Shown here: positions 1-8,796 of the stretch, one piece after another
Layout of the letters: each line of letters opens with the position of its first letter
Numbering within the stretch: position 1 is the stretch's first letter
DNA from: JADJOM01 sp046327715
GTDB taxonomy: Bacteria > Gemmatimonadota > Gemmatimonadetes > Gemmatimonadales > GWC2-71-9
DNA length: 64,000 nucleotides
Assembly (NCBI GenBank): GCA_046327715.1
Contig: JAXLXY010000006.1
Span: 200,591-264,590 of the forward strand
Direction: 5' to 3'
Translations under genes and position numbers: made by a program
The notes under the pieces: generated by a model
Databases searched by the model: none
The model's input: the letters and a program-made list of their open reading frames with translations, nothing else
What the model was told of the DNA's origin: nothing

Positions 1-607
1 CGCGCAGGCCGTCGGCGGTGAAGCCGCGCTGCACGCTGGTGATGCCGTCGGCCCGGGTGGCGGCGTCGAAGCCGAGCGCCCGCGACCCGACCCAGAAGCC
101 GGCCTGTGCCAGGCGGGAGCGGCGCAGGTCCGCGATGACGACGCCGATGCGCGCCACCCGGTCCGCCGCGCGGCAGAATTCGATGATGGCCGGCGGGGCG
201 AAGTGATGCAGCAGCTGGCTCGCGACCACGAGGTCCACGCTCCGTGCCCGCAGCGGCAGGGCGCCGGCGCAGGCGAGGAGCGAGGGGAGGCCGCCCTGTC
301 GCGCCAGCGCGGCCGCGGCGCGATGCCGTTCGAGGCCCACCGGTCGCAGGAGGTGGCCCCGGGCGCGGCCCCAGGCCGCCGCGCGGGCCATGAGGTCGCC
401 GCCGCCGCAGCCCACATCGAGCACCGTCAGGGCGCCGCGGGGTGCGCCGCCGAGCAGGGTGGCCAGCCCGTGCCGCACCGCCCACCAGCCGCCGAACCAC
501 CAGTTGGCGCGGGCAATGTGGTGCAGCGAGAGGCGGACGGCGGCGGGGTCGGCGTCGGGGTGGTCGAGCAGTTCGTCGCCATGCGCGGCGAGGAGGGTGG
601 CGCTCAT
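1..607 (-). CDS. Class I SAM-dependent methyltransferase (3' end beyond window)
   Basis: The minus strand reads from an ATG at 607 off the left edge, giving about 202 residues without a stop. The motif I glycine loop VLDVGCGGGD lies near residues 63-72, followed by a typical Rossmann-fold methyltransferase pattern (VVASQLLHHF near residue 130). It should transfer a methyl group from S-adenosylmethionine to a small molecule in the cytoplasm; the substrate cannot be read from the sequence. Its ATG overlaps the TGA of the flavin reductase gene upstream (ATGA), so the two are probably co-translated. With the FAD oxidoreductase it looks like a tailoring set for an aromatic or lipid product. The C-terminus is missing. 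Confidence 0.85.
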   Translation of the reverse strand, partial: MSATLLAAHGDELLDHPDADPAAVRLSLHHIARANWWFGGWWAVRHGLATLLGGAPRGALTVLDVGCGGGDLMARAAAWGRARGHLLRPVGLERHRAAAALARQGGLPSLLACAGALPLRARSVDLVVASQLLHHFAPPAIIEFCRAADRVARIGVVIADLRRSRLAQAGFWVGSRALGFDAATRADGITSVQRGFTADGLR

Positions 608-1095
608 CCGCGCTGCAGCGCGCCGTAGTCGCCCCGGAAGTAGAGCAGCGGGGCGCCGTCGCGGGTGGCGCCGCCGGTCACCCGGCCCACGAACAGGGTG
701 TGGTCGCCGAGCGGGAAGTCGGCGAAGCGGTCGCACTCGATGTGGGCGAGCGCGTCGTCGAGGACGATCATCCCCCCGGTGGTCTCCCGCCAGGCGACGC
801 CCTCGAAACGCCCGGCGGCCGCCTCGCGCGCGAAGCGGCGGCTCAGCGCCTCCTGGCCGGCGGCGAGGATGTTCACCACGAAGTCGCCGCTGGCGGACAG
901 TGCGCGGTGCATGTCGGCGGAGACATCCACGCACACCGACACCAGCGGCGGCGCGAGCGACACCGAGGCGAGGCTCGAGGCGGTCATGCCCACCGGCGCG
1001 CCGGTGCCGTCGCGGGTGGTCAGGATGGTCACGCCGGTCGCGAAGCGGCCCAGCAGCTGGCGGAAGAGCTCAGGGTCGGCGTCGGGTCGGCTCAC
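604..1095 (-). CDS. Flavin reductase family protein (HpaC-like, FMN-binding split barrel)
   Basis: This 163-residue protein has the flavin reductase-like pattern: an N-terminal LLGRFATGVTILTT segment, GMTASSLASVSLAPPLVSVCV, and the C-terminal GDHTLFVGRV strand. The family binds FMN or FAD and passes NAD(P)H electrons to free flavin for a partner monooxygenase, or acts as an oxidoreductase itself. The start is taken as a GTG whose last two bases overlap the TGA of the FAD oxidoreductase (GTGA); the end overlaps the methyltransferase start. These couplings on both sides suggest that reductase, oxidoreductase and methyltransferase work on one substrate. Confidence 0.85.
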   Translation of the reverse strand: MSRPDADPELFRQLLGRFATGVTILTTRDGTGAPVGMTASSLASVSLAPPLVSVCVDVSADMHRALSASGDFVVNILAAGQEALSRRFAREAAAGRFEGVAWRETTGGMIVLDDALAHIECDRFADFPLGDHTLFVGRVTGGATRDGAPLLYFRGDYGALQRG

Positions 1096-2306
1096 AGCAC
1101 CATCCGGGAGAGGAACCACGGATTGAGCACGGCGCGCGCGGGGATGATGTCGCCCGTGACGCCGATGAAGGTGTCGGCGAGGCCGTGGCGGTGCAGCCGC
1201 CCGACCGCCCGGTTGAAGAGCCGGGGCGCCAGCATCCCGTACCCCACCAGCCGCTCGATGGTCCATCGCCCGAGGAACGCCGCGCGGCGCGCCTGGAGGT
1301 AGGGGGCGAGGGCGTGGCGGGTGACGGGCCCGGGGTGGGCCAGGGCGGTGACCGCGGCGGCGGCGGCGAGCTCCGCGCCCCGGAGCGCGCTGCAGATCCC
1401 CTCGCCGGTGAAGGGGTCGAAGAAGTCGGCGGCGTCGCCGACCAGGAGCGCGCCGTCGGCCACCACGCGCTGCGCCCGGGCGGCGAACGGGCCGGTCACC
1501 AGCACGCGCCGGGTCACCCGGGCAGGATCCACGCGGCCGCGGACGCCGGGGTACCGCGCGAGCTCCTCGAAGAAGAACCGGGCGGCACCCCCACGCGCGG
1601 CCGCCGCGCGGCGCGCCGGCACCACCAGCGCCACGTTGGCCACGCCGTCCCGGGTGAGGCGGTTGAGTCCCACGTAGCCCGCGTCGCCGACGTGCATCTC
1701 GGTGATGCCCTCGAGGCCCGCCACCCCGGCCACGTGCGCCACGAAGGCGATCCGCTCCAGCCCGCCGGTGGCCGCGCCGCCCAGCCGTCGCGCAACCACC
1801 GAGCGGAGGCCATCCGCGCCGATCACCAGCCGGGCGCGCACCGTCTCGCGGCGCCCCGCCGCGTCGCGCAGCACCGCGCCCGCGACCCCTCCCTGCTCGT
1901 GCAGCAGCGCCTCGATCGCGAGTCCCTCGCGCAGTCGCGCGCCCGCGCCGGCGGCCACCTGTACCAGCGCGTGGTCGAGTACGCGGCGGGCAATCGCGAG
2001 GCCGGTATCGCGCCAGGGCGCCACGGCGGTGCCGGCAAAGCGGCCCGTGAGGGTGGCCCCGCGCGGGCCCACAACCATCGTGCCGTGAATCGGGGCCCCT
2101 TCGGGCTCCACGCGCGCCAGCACCCCGAGCCGGTCGAGGTGGCGCACCGCCTCGGGACTCAGGTACTCCGAGCAGGGCTTGTCGCGGGGAAAGCGGGCCC
2201 GGTCCACCAGCTGCACCGAGAGTCCCGCGCGCGCGAGGTGCCACGCCGTGGCCGCGCCCGCGGGTCCGGCGCCGACGATGAGGACGTCGAGGGGAGAGGT
2301 GCCCAT
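1092..2306 (-). CDS. FAD-dependent oxidoreductase, geranylgeranyl reductase / aromatic hydroxylase type
   Basis: About 404 residues from the ATG at 2306. An in-frame TTG at 2342 would add 12 residues, but the dinucleotide-binding motif begins right after this ATG, which favours it. VLIVGAGPAGAAT is the GxGxxG ADP-binding loop. LLVGDAADFFDPFTGEGI is the second FAD motif of the UbiH/geranylgeranyl-reductase group. PCSEYLSPEAV resembles the conserved Cys region of geranylgeranyl reductase-like enzymes. It could hydroxylate an aromatic ring or reduce isoprenoid double bonds; the neighbouring flavin reductase and methyltransferase favour an oxygenation or reduction followed by methylation. No signal peptide is seen. 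Confidence 0.85.
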   Translation of the reverse strand: MGTSPLDVLIVGAGPAGAATAWHLARAGLSVQLVDRARFPRDKPCSEYLSPEAVRHLDRLGVLARVEPEGAPIHGTMVVGPRGATLTGRFAGTAVAPWRDTGLAIARRVLDHALVQVAAGAGARLREGLAIEALLHEQGGVAGAVLRDAAGRRETVRARLVIGADGLRSVVARRLGGAATGGLERIAFVAHVAGVAGLEGITEMHVGDAGYVGLNRLTRDGVANVALVVPARRAAAARGGAARFFFEELARYPGVRGRVDPARVTRRVLVTGPFAARAQRVVADGALLVGDAADFFDPFTGEGICSALRGAELAAAAAVTALAHPGPVTRHALAPYLQARRAAFLGRWTIERLVGYGMLAPRLFNRAVGRLHRHGLADTFIGVTGDIIPARAVLNPWFLSRMVL

Positions 2307-2352
2307 ATGGAGGAAGGTGGCCGCCTTGCGGGCGGAAGCCAACCACCGGCCC

Positions 2353-3117
2353 TCAGCGGCCCAGCAGCCGCCAGGCCAGCCAGCCGGCCAGCGCAGCCAC
2401 GCCGGTGGCCGCGGCGTTCACCCCGTCGTTCGCCAGCCAGGCCCGTCCGGCGGTGTGGCGGGCCTCCGCCCCGCAGCGATGCCGGCGGCTCTCGGTGGGC
2501 GCGTCGCAGCGGTCACAGTGGAACCGGCCCTGCAGGGTGGCGCCGAGCAGCGAGTCGAGCAGCATGCCGGCCGGGCCGATGACGAGGGCCGACCAGAGGA
2601 GCCGGGGCGCCCCGGCCACCGCCGCTGCCGCGGCCGCCACCAGCAGCGCCCCGGCCACCGCGCCCGCGGTGCCGAGCGCGGTGACGCCACCGCTGGTACC
2701 GGCGGGGACGGGAGCGAGGGTGAGGATATGGCGCGGCGCGCGGCGGCTCCAGCCGCCGGTGGCGGTGGCCCAGGTATCGGCGGCCGCGGCCGCGAGGCTC
2801 GCCGTGACGATCCACAGCCCTGCCCCCGGGACGAGGGCGCCGAGCGCGGCGGCGCCCCCGTTGGCCAGCACCTGCCACGCGTCGCGGGTCGAGCCCTTGG
2901 CGCCGAAGGCGGCACTCCGGTCGGGTGCACGGCGGCTCACCCAGCTGGATCCCACGAAGAATGCCCCGAGCGCGGCCATGCCCGCCCATCCCGTGCCCTG
3001 GAGGATGGCGGTGCCGACGGCCGTGGCGGCGAGCGCGCCGGTGCGGGTCAGCGCCCGGAAGCGCCAGCCCGCGGCGGAGATCAGGGCGGAGAGGAGGAGC
3101 GCGGCGAGCAGGGTCAT
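2353..3117 (-). CDS. DUF92 family membrane protein (VTE6-like)
   Basis: A 254-residue protein with about six hydrophobic segments. GAFFVGSSWVSR, the Asp-rich AAADTWATATGGWS segment, PAGTSGGVT and the end (CDRCDAPTE...HRCG, then WLANDGVNAAAT) match the DUF92/TIGR00297 family. Plant VTE6, a phytyl-phosphate kinase, belongs here, so a prenyl or polyprenyl phosphate kinase role is possible but unproven for the bacterial branch. The ATG at 3117 is preferred over a GTG at 3141 that lies inside a 7-mer repeat. It is 46 bases upstream of the FAD oxidoreductase on the same strand, so the two may be co-transcribed; an isoprenoid link would fit both. Confidence 0.8.
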   Translation of the reverse strand: MTLLAALLLSALISAAGWRFRALTRTGALAATAVGTAILQGTGWAGMAALGAFFVGSSWVSRRAPDRSAAFGAKGSTRDAWQVLANGGAAALGALVPGAGLWIVTASLAAAAADTWATATGGWSRRAPRHILTLAPVPAGTSGGVTALGTAGAVAGALLVAAAAAAVAGAPRLLWSALVIGPAGMLLDSLLGATLQGRFHCDRCDAPTESRRHRCGAEARHTAGRAWLANDGVNAAATGVAALAGWLAWRLLGR

Positions 3118-3139
3118 GGTCAGAGGTCGGGAGCCCGGC

Positions 3140-3180
3140 ACTCGGTGCTCGGTACTCGGTACTGGTACTCGGCACTCGGT
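3140..3180. repeat. Degenerate ACTCGGT heptamer array (about 6 units)
   Basis: Six head-to-tail copies of ACTCGGT with small changes (GCTCGGT, ACTGGT with one base lost, ACTCGGC) lie just upstream of the DUF92 start, between it and the plus-strand V4R gene. There are no spacers. It resembles the short hypervariable arrays elsewhere in the window. A TATATT box follows at about 3200 and could serve as a -10 for the plus-strand genes, but no convincing -35 is seen. Confidence 0.8.
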
Positions 3181-3280
3181 AGTCCCGGGGGATCACTATA
3201 TATTGTACCCCGCTTCCCCCACAGCCCAGGCCGTGCCTCCTCCGCCCCGGATCTCCGTGTCCGTTCCGACGATCATACCG

Positions 3281-3874
3281 ATGAGCCTGCTGGAAGCCCT
3301 GCGCAACCTCGACACGCCGGTCGAGGATGGGCTCGAGGAGCTCGCCGGGGAAATCGTGGCCAAGCGACTGGGGCTCTCGTCCACGGTGGCGGCCCAGATC
3401 GCGCGCTACCAGGACCAGGTGCGGCGGGGGGAGCCGGTCTCCGTGGACGAGGCGGTGTCGGTGTTCCGGCTGGCGGGGCGGCGGCCCGACGCGGCGCTGG
3501 TCTTCGCCGATGCCGGGCGCCGCGCCGCGCGCTACGCCGGCCGGAGCGCGCCGGTGCTGGCGCGCGCGGCCACCCGGCTGGTGCCCGGCGGGCTGGGCCG
3601 ATCGCTCGGTGCGGGCGCCGCGCAGCGGGCCGCGCGGCGGGTGCTTGGCCTGGAGCTGACGGTGGGCGAGAGCGGCGCCGTGGCGGAGATCGCCAAGCCG
3701 CTCTCCATCCTGGCGCTGCCCGAGGGCGAGGCCTGCGCCTTCTACGCCTCGGCCCTGGCGGAGCTGCTCCGGCTGCTCACCGGGTTCGAGGGTGCCATGG
3801 TCCACGAACGCTGCCGCGGCAAGGGCGACGACAGCTGCCGCTGGCGTGCCACCGCGGTGGGAGGATACGACTGA
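3281..3874 (+). CDS. V4R-domain-like protein
   Basis: The 197-residue product ends with a segment resembling the 4-vinyl reductase (V4R) small-molecule-binding domain: a hydrophobic strand-helix (ILALPEGEACAFYASALAELLRLL, given as a region rather than a motif), then HERCRGKGDDSCRW, whose Cys/His spacing is typical of the V4R C-terminus. The first half is Ala/Arg-rich and helical without a recognised family. V4R domains sense ligands or serve in tetrapyrrole or phenol-related pathways; no specific role can be assigned. The TGA overlaps the ATG of the M24 peptidase gene (TGATG), so they are translationally coupled. The start lacks a strong ribosome-binding site. Confidence 0.6.
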   Translation: MSLLEALRNLDTPVEDGLEELAGEIVAKRLGLSSTVAAQIARYQDQVRRGEPVSVDEAVSVFRLAGRRPDAALVFADAGRRAARYAGRSAPVLARAATRLVPGGLGRSLGAGAAQRAARRVLGLELTVGESGAVAEIAKPLSILALPEGEACAFYASALAELLRLLTGFEGAMVHERCRGKGDDSCRWRATAVGGYD

Positions 3875-5049
3875 TGCTGCTCGACGGTCTCGACCTCGCG
3901 AAGGTCCGCGCCACGCTCACCACGCTCGGCCTCGATGGCTGGCTCCTGTTCGACTTCCGCGGCATCAACCCGATCCTGGCCCGGCTGCTGGGCGAGATCG
4001 GGTTCTCCAGCCGCCGCCTGTTCGTCCTCATCCCCCGGGAGGGGGACCCGGTGGCGCTGGTGCACAAGATCGAGCTCAAGCCGTTCCAGGGGGGGAACTT
4101 CCCGGGGACGGTCGTGCCGTACGCCCGGTGGGAGGAGCTGCATGCCGGACTGGCCGGCCTGGTGCGGGGCAGGAAGGTGGCGATGGAGATCTCCCCCGAC
4201 GACGCGGTGCCCTACCTCGACAAGGTGCCCTACGGGGTGGTCGAGCTGGTGCGCCGGCTGGGCGGGACGGTGAGCGGCTCGGGCGGGCTGGTGACCACGT
4301 TTGCCTCGGCGTGGAACGCGGCGGAGCTGGCGGGGCACCTGCAGGCGGCGGAGGCGCTGGCGCGGATCGCCAACGAGGCGTTGCGCTGGGCGGTGACGCA
4401 GGGGGGCACGGGGCTCACCGAGAGCGCGCTGCAGCGGCGGGTGGTGGATGCCATCCATGCCGCGGGGCTGGTCTTCGACCATGCGCCGATCGTGGGCTTC
4501 GGGCCCAACGCGGCCAATCCCCATTACGAACCGGTGGCGGGCCAGGACCTGACGCTGGCGCCGGACCAGGTCGTGCTGCTCGACCTGTGGGCGGGGCCGC
4601 GGCTCGGGACGGTGTTCGCCGACCAGACCTGGATGGGCTTCTCGGGGCGCACGGTGCCGGCCAAGGTGCAGGAGGTCTGGCGCACGGTCCGGGACGCGCG
4701 CGACGCGGCGATCGCGGTGGTGCAGCGGAAGGCGGGGCGGGAGCCGCTGTACGGCTTCGAGGGCGACGCCGCGGCGCGGGCGGTGATCGACGCGGCGGGG
4801 TATGGCGCGTACTTCGTGCACCGCACCGGGCATTCGATCGACAAGGACCTGCACGGCTCGGGGCCGCACCTCGATAATTACGAGACCCACGATGACCGCG
4901 AGCTGCTGCCGGGGGCCGGCTTCTCGATCGAGCCGGGGATCTACCTGCCGGGCGAGTTCGGGGTGCGCAGCGAGGTGAACATGGTGTGGGCGCCGGCGGG
5001 CCCGCGGGTGACGCCGTCGGTGCCGCAGGTGGAGCTGGTGACGCTCTAG
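3874..5049 (+). CDS. M24 family metallopeptidase (Xaa-Pro peptidase-like)
   Basis: A 391-residue protein with the creatinase-like N-terminal domain (about 1-150) and the pita-bread catalytic domain (about 155-391). The metal ligands of the family are visible: Asp237 (LLDLWA), Asp250 (FADQTW), His320 (TGHSID), Glu353 (IEPGIY) and Glu367 (SEVNMV). It should remove or cleave at Xaa-Pro bonds with a dinuclear metal centre in the cytoplasm; no signal peptide is present. A good ribosome-binding site (GGAGG) precedes the ATG, which overlaps the stop of the V4R-like gene. Proline-specific aminopeptidase versus dipeptidase cannot be decided from sequence. Confidence 0.9.
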   Translation: MLLDGLDLAKVRATLTTLGLDGWLLFDFRGINPILARLLGEIGFSSRRLFVLIPREGDPVALVHKIELKPFQGGNFPGTVVPYARWEELHAGLAGLVRGRKVAMEISPDDAVPYLDKVPYGVVELVRRLGGTVSGSGGLVTTFASAWNAAELAGHLQAAEALARIANEALRWAVTQGGTGLTESALQRRVVDAIHAAGLVFDHAPIVGFGPNAANPHYEPVAGQDLTLAPDQVVLLDLWAGPRLGTVFADQTWMGFSGRTVPAKVQEVWRTVRDARDAAIAVVQRKAGREPLYGFEGDAAARAVIDAAGYGAYFVHRTGHSIDKDLHGSGPHLDNYETHDDRELLPGAGFSIEPGIYLPGEFGVRSEVNMVWAPAGPRVTPSVPQVELVTL

Positions 5050-5278
5050 CCGGGGTCCGGGCGGGGTGGTGGCGGGCGGCGGACGGGGTGCGACCATCCT
5101 CAAGCGACGCCGCGCCGGGGGGATTCCTCTCACGACCGTTCGCGCTCGATGTGCGGGATCGGGGGGGCCGGGCCGTCCTTATCGGTGGTGGGGGCGGGGG
5201 GGCATGTTTCACGAATGTTCAAGTGTTCCAAGCAGTTACGGCATTAAGGGGAGTCGAAAGCTGCCACATTCCCCTTCC

Positions 5279-5307
5279 TTGACACGTGATTTTGCTCACT
5301 CCATATT
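5279..5307 (+). promoter_or_regulatory. Sigma-70-like promoter of the TonB receptor cluster
   Basis: A perfect TTGACA (5279-5284) is followed after 17 bases by CATATT (5302-5307, 4 of 6 to TATAAT). The predicted start of transcription is near 5314, leaving a leader of about 186 bases before the ATG at 5500. A weak inverted repeat (AAGGGGA at 5246-5252 and TCCCCTT at 5270-5276) lies just upstream of the -35 and could be an operator. Apart from these, nothing gene-like is seen between 5050 and 5278. Confidence 0.7.
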
Positions 5308-5310
5308 CAT

Positions 5311-5433
5311 GCCGTCGATCAGGCCGTGATCGGCGTTTTCCGTATCCTCATCTGTTCTTGTCCGCAGGACTTCCATCTGGTAGGGCTGGGCGCAACTCGT
5401 ACCCGCACGCGGGTCGAGGGTGGCCGTACGGCC
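5311..5433 (+). promoter_or_regulatory. Structured 5' leader of the TonB receptor mRNA
   Basis: The leader opens with a hairpin at its probable 5' end: CGATCA (5316-5321), loop GGCCG, TGATCG (5327-5332), then TTTT at 5336-5339, which looks like a small attenuator or a 5'-protecting stem. Further on are a short stem ACCCGC/GCGGGT (5401-5414) and the 12-base palindrome at 5422-5433. I recognise no riboswitch family. The region 5434-5499 holds the ribosome-binding site (GGAGG near 5487) and nothing else obvious. Confidence 0.35.
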
Positions 5434-5499
5434 ATTGGCGCCTCTGAGGTTTTCGCGTCAGCAGCAGTTCTTGGTATCACGCCATCGGAGGACGGCTCC

Positions 5500-8400
5500 A
5501 TGAAAGAAAGCTGTGTTGGCGCCTTCGCTCGCGCTGCGCGGTGGCTCGCGCTCGCGGCAGTCGCGCTGGTCGTCGGAGCGGGCACGCTCCACGCCCAGGC
5601 GACTGGTAAGCTCGAAGGCCGAATTCGCGACCAGGCCGGCGCTCCGGTGCCCGGCGCCCAGGTCACGATCGAGGGGACGGCCTTCGGCGCCGTAGCCAAC
5701 AACCAGGGCTATTACTTCATCAACAACGTGCCCGCGGGGTCGGTCGACCTCAGGGCGACGTTCGTGGGGTATAAGCCGGTTCGGGTGGTGGGCCTGCGGA
5801 TCGTCGCCGGCCAGACCATCACGCAGGACTTCCAGCTCGAGCAGTCCCCGATCGAGCTCGAGGAGATCACGCAGATCGCGGCGGTGAACGCGCTGGTGCC
5901 GCGCGACGCAGTGACCACCAAGCAGAACATCAGCGGCGAGTACACCGAGAAGCTGCCGGTGGACCGCATCGCCAACGTGCTGGCGCTGCAGCCGGGCGTG
6001 GTGGCGCAGAACAACGGCGGCATCACGATCCGCGGCGGCCGTCCGGACGAAGCGGCGGTGTACGTGGACGGCGTGCCGGTGACCGCGGGCAACCGCGGCG
6101 GCCAGTTCGTCGGGACCAGCTCTGGCCGGGTCGACGTGTCGACCGGCGGCTTCGAGCAGGCGTCGGTGACCACGGGCGGCACCTCGGCCGAGTTCGGCAA
6201 CGCGCAGTCGGGCGTGATCGCGATCGAAACCAAGAGCGGCGGTTCCTCGTGGAACGGCAGCTTCGGGTACGAGAACGACGAGATCGGCGGGGTGAACCAC
6301 TCGCTCGGGTACAACCGGATCCAGGCGAACGTGGGCGGCCCGATCATGAACAACCTGAGCCTGCACGTCGGCGGCGACATCGAGGGCATCAAGTCGGCCG
6401 GCCAGGGCCTCGACGGGCAGAAGTACCCGGTGTTCGTGCCGGTGGGCGTGGATACGACGGTGGCGGTGCTCTCGGCCAACCAGCTCGACACCACCTTCGT
6501 GGACGTCAGCAAGTTCGCCATGTACACCGGCGAGTGCGACGCCTTCAAGGGCAGCAACAACAACGGCATCGCCGACAACTACGGCTACGACTGCCAGGGC
6601 GCCCGCCTGCCGGGCACCGCGTCGTCGAGCTACCGGCTGAACGGCAAGCTGCAGTACACCTTCGGCGCCGGTAACCGGGTGGCGCTGACCGCCCTCCGGA
6701 CCCAGGGCAACAACCGGAACTTTGCCTACGGCGCGGTCACGGCCCCGGAGAACATGACCGGTGGCTGGACGGCCAACAACGTCCTCACGCTGAACTGGAC
6801 GCAGAACCTGTCCAAGTCGACGGAGCGGGCGCTGGCGCTCGAAATGTACGGCTCGTACCAGTGGGACCGCGCGATCACGGGCCCGCTCACCCGCTCGGGC
6901 GAGCAGGACACCCGCGATCCGTTCGGCGGCTTCATCGTCAAGCCGCTCGACTTCCTGTTCGACTTCGACAACTTCCCCACGGAAGACCTGTACAAGAACT
7001 TCCGGACCAACTCCGGGACGCTGTCGCCGTACGACATCAAGAACAACACCCAGTACCAGGCCGTGAACGAGTACCGCAACAATCCCTACGGCGTCAACGA
7101 GACCTTCTCCGGGTTCGTGGACCGGGGTGGCCCCGCGGGCCGGATCTCGCTGTACAAGGAGAGCCGCGCCATCGGCAAGGCGAACCTCGACTGGCAGGTG
7201 GACCGCTACAACCGCATGAAGATCGGCGGCGAGTACACCAAGTACCACATGATCAGCTACAGCTCGGGGCTGACCAGCCAGGCCTTCTCGGACGCGTACA
7301 ACGAGAAGCCGGTGCGCTGGAACGCGTTCATCGAGGACCGCCTCGACCTGGGCGACGTGGTGCTGGTGGGCGGCCTGCGGTACGACTACTACAAGAGCGG
7401 CGCCGAGCGGCCGTACTACACCGACTCGCTGGGCAATCGCTCCTGGTTCCCGCGCATCTCCACGATGCCGGGCTATGACGTGGCCACCTTCGACACCCTG
7501 CTGGTGGCCGACAAGAGCCATGACTACCTGAGCCCGCACATCCAGGTGTCGTTCCCGGTGACGGAGCGGACGAACTTCCGCCTCTCCTACGCGCACCAGG
7601 TGCAGGCGCCGGACTTCGGCCTCATCCTCGGCGGCATCAACACCGACCTGAGCGTCACCAACACCAACCACGTCTACGGCAGCGACCTCGACTTCGGCCG
7701 CACCGTGACGTTCGAGTTCGGCATCCGGCACTCGTTCAACGACGACATGGTGCTCGACATCTCGGCCTACAACAAGGACAAGCTGTCGGACGCCGCCGGC
7801 CGCCTGGTGTCGTTCTTCGATCCGCTCAAGAAGCAGAACGTGGACATCCGCGTGGTGACCAACGCCGACTTCGGCAACGCCCGCGGCATCGACATCCGCT
7901 TCGACCGCCGGATCGGCGAGCTGTTCAACGGCAGCATCGCGTACACCTTCGAGGAAGCCAAGAACACCGGCTCCGATCCGTTCACGTACATCAACTTCGG
8001 CTCGCGCATCCTGAACTCCCTCGGCGGCGGCAACAACCCGCCCCCGCAGGCGATCCTGGCCACCAACCAGAACCGGCCGCACAACCTGGCCGGCCAGCTG
8101 GCGCTCAACTTCCCGAACAACTGGAAGCAGGGCTCGGCCGTCGGGACGGTGCTCGAGAACGTCGGCATGTTCGCGACCTTCCGCTTCGCCAGCGGCACGC
8201 CGTACACCCGCTGCCCGGTGGCGGTGGCCGAGGACGACAACGTGTTCAGCGGCACGGTCTGCTCGCGGCGCATCGAGGGCGACTACAACGGCGCCCGCCT
8301 GCCGTCGCTGAAGCAGTTCGACCTGCGCGTGACCAAGGGCTTCGGCATCGGCGGCCTCGACTTCGTGGCTTACACCGAGGTCCGGAACCTCTTCAACTTC

Positions 8401-8784
8401 CGTAACACCAACGCGGTCTTCACGCAGACCAACGACATCCGCAACAACCGCGAGCGGGATCGCGTGCGCGGGGACGAGCTGGACGCCTTCGCCAACGAGG
8501 CGACGGCCAACAGCGTGCGGGGCGCCGATGGCACCATCGACCTCACCTTCGGCGGCGCGTCGGCCGGCGGGTGCGGCTCGTGGGTCAACCAGGGCGGCGA
8601 GTCGGCCACCCCGAACTGCGTGTACATGATCCGGGCGGAGCAGCGCTACGGCAACGGCGACGGCCTCTTCACCGAGACCGAGCAGGTGCGGGCGTCGGAC
8701 GCGCTGTACAACGTCTTCCGCGGGCTGTCCAGCTTCACCGGCGCCCCGCGGCGCATCCGGCTCGGGTTCGAAGTCAACTTCTAG
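5500..8784 (+). CDS. TonB-dependent receptor with carboxypeptidase-regulatory-like domain (SusC/RagA type)
   Basis: A 1094-residue outer-membrane protein. Residues 1-33 form a signal peptide ending LHAQ. Residues about 34-120 are a carboxypeptidase-regulatory-like beta-sandwich (GRIRDQAGAPVPGAQVTIEG, then GYYFINNVPAG). The plug follows (VLALQPGVVAQNNGGITIRG, VYVDGVPV), and the rest is a 22-strand-type barrel ending in the aromatic FEVNF expected for outer-membrane insertion. It should import or bind a large ligand with TonB energy. No SusD-like lipoprotein is adjacent, unlike Bacteroidota SusCD pairs. The ATG at 5500 was chosen because of its ribosome-binding site and signal peptide. It is the first gene of the 5.3-17.1 kb cluster. 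Confidence 0.92.
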   Translation: MKESCVGAFARAARWLALAAVALVVGAGTLHAQATGKLEGRIRDQAGAPVPGAQVTIEGTAFGAVANNQGYYFINNVPAGSVDLRATFVGYKPVRVVGLRIVAGQTITQDFQLEQSPIELEEITQIAAVNALVPRDAVTTKQNISGEYTEKLPVDRIANVLALQPGVVAQNNGGITIRGGRPDEAAVYVDGVPVTAGNRGGQFVGTSSGRVDVSTGGFEQASVTTGGTSAEFGNAQSGVIAIETKSGGSSWNGSFGYENDEIGGVNHSLGYNRIQANVGGPIMNNLSLHVGGDIEGIKSAGQGLDGQKYPVFVPVGVDTTVAVLSANQLDTTFVDVSKFAMYTGECDAFKGSNNNGIADNYGYDCQGARLPGTASSSYRLNGKLQYTFGAGNRVALTALRTQGNNRNFAYGAVTAPENMTGGWTANNVLTLNWTQNLSKSTERALALEMYGSYQWDRAITGPLTRSGEQDTRDPFGGFIVKPLDFLFDFDNFPTEDLYKNFRTNSGTLSPYDIKNNTQYQAVNEYRNNPYGVNETFSGFVDRGGPAGRISLYKESRAIGKANLDWQVDRYNRMKIGGEYTKYHMISYSSGLTSQAFSDAYNEKPVRWNAFIEDRLDLGDVVLVGGLRYDYYKSGAERPYYTDSLGNRSWFPRISTMPGYDVATFDTLLVADKSHDYLSPHIQVSFPVTERTNFRLSYAHQVQAPDFGLILGGINTDLSVTNTNHVYGSDLDFGRTVTFEFGIRHSFNDDMVLDISAYNKDKLSDAAGRLVSFFDPLKKQNVDIRVVTNADFGNARGIDIRFDRRIGELFNGSIAYTFEEAKNTGSDPFTYINFGSRILNSLGGGNNPPPQAILATNQNRPHNLAGQLALNFPNNWKQGSAVGTVLENVGMFATFRFASGTPYTRCPVAVAEDDNVFSGTVCSRRIEGDYNGARLPSLKQFDLRVTKGFGIGGLDFVAYTEVRNLFNFRNTNAVFTQTNDIRNNRERDRVRGDELDAFANEATANSVRGADGTIDLTFGGASAGGCGSWVNQGGESATPNCVYMIRAEQRYGNGDGLFTETEQVRASDALYNVFRGLSSFTGAPRRIRLGFEVNF

Positions 8785-8796
8785 GCCTCACGGCGG

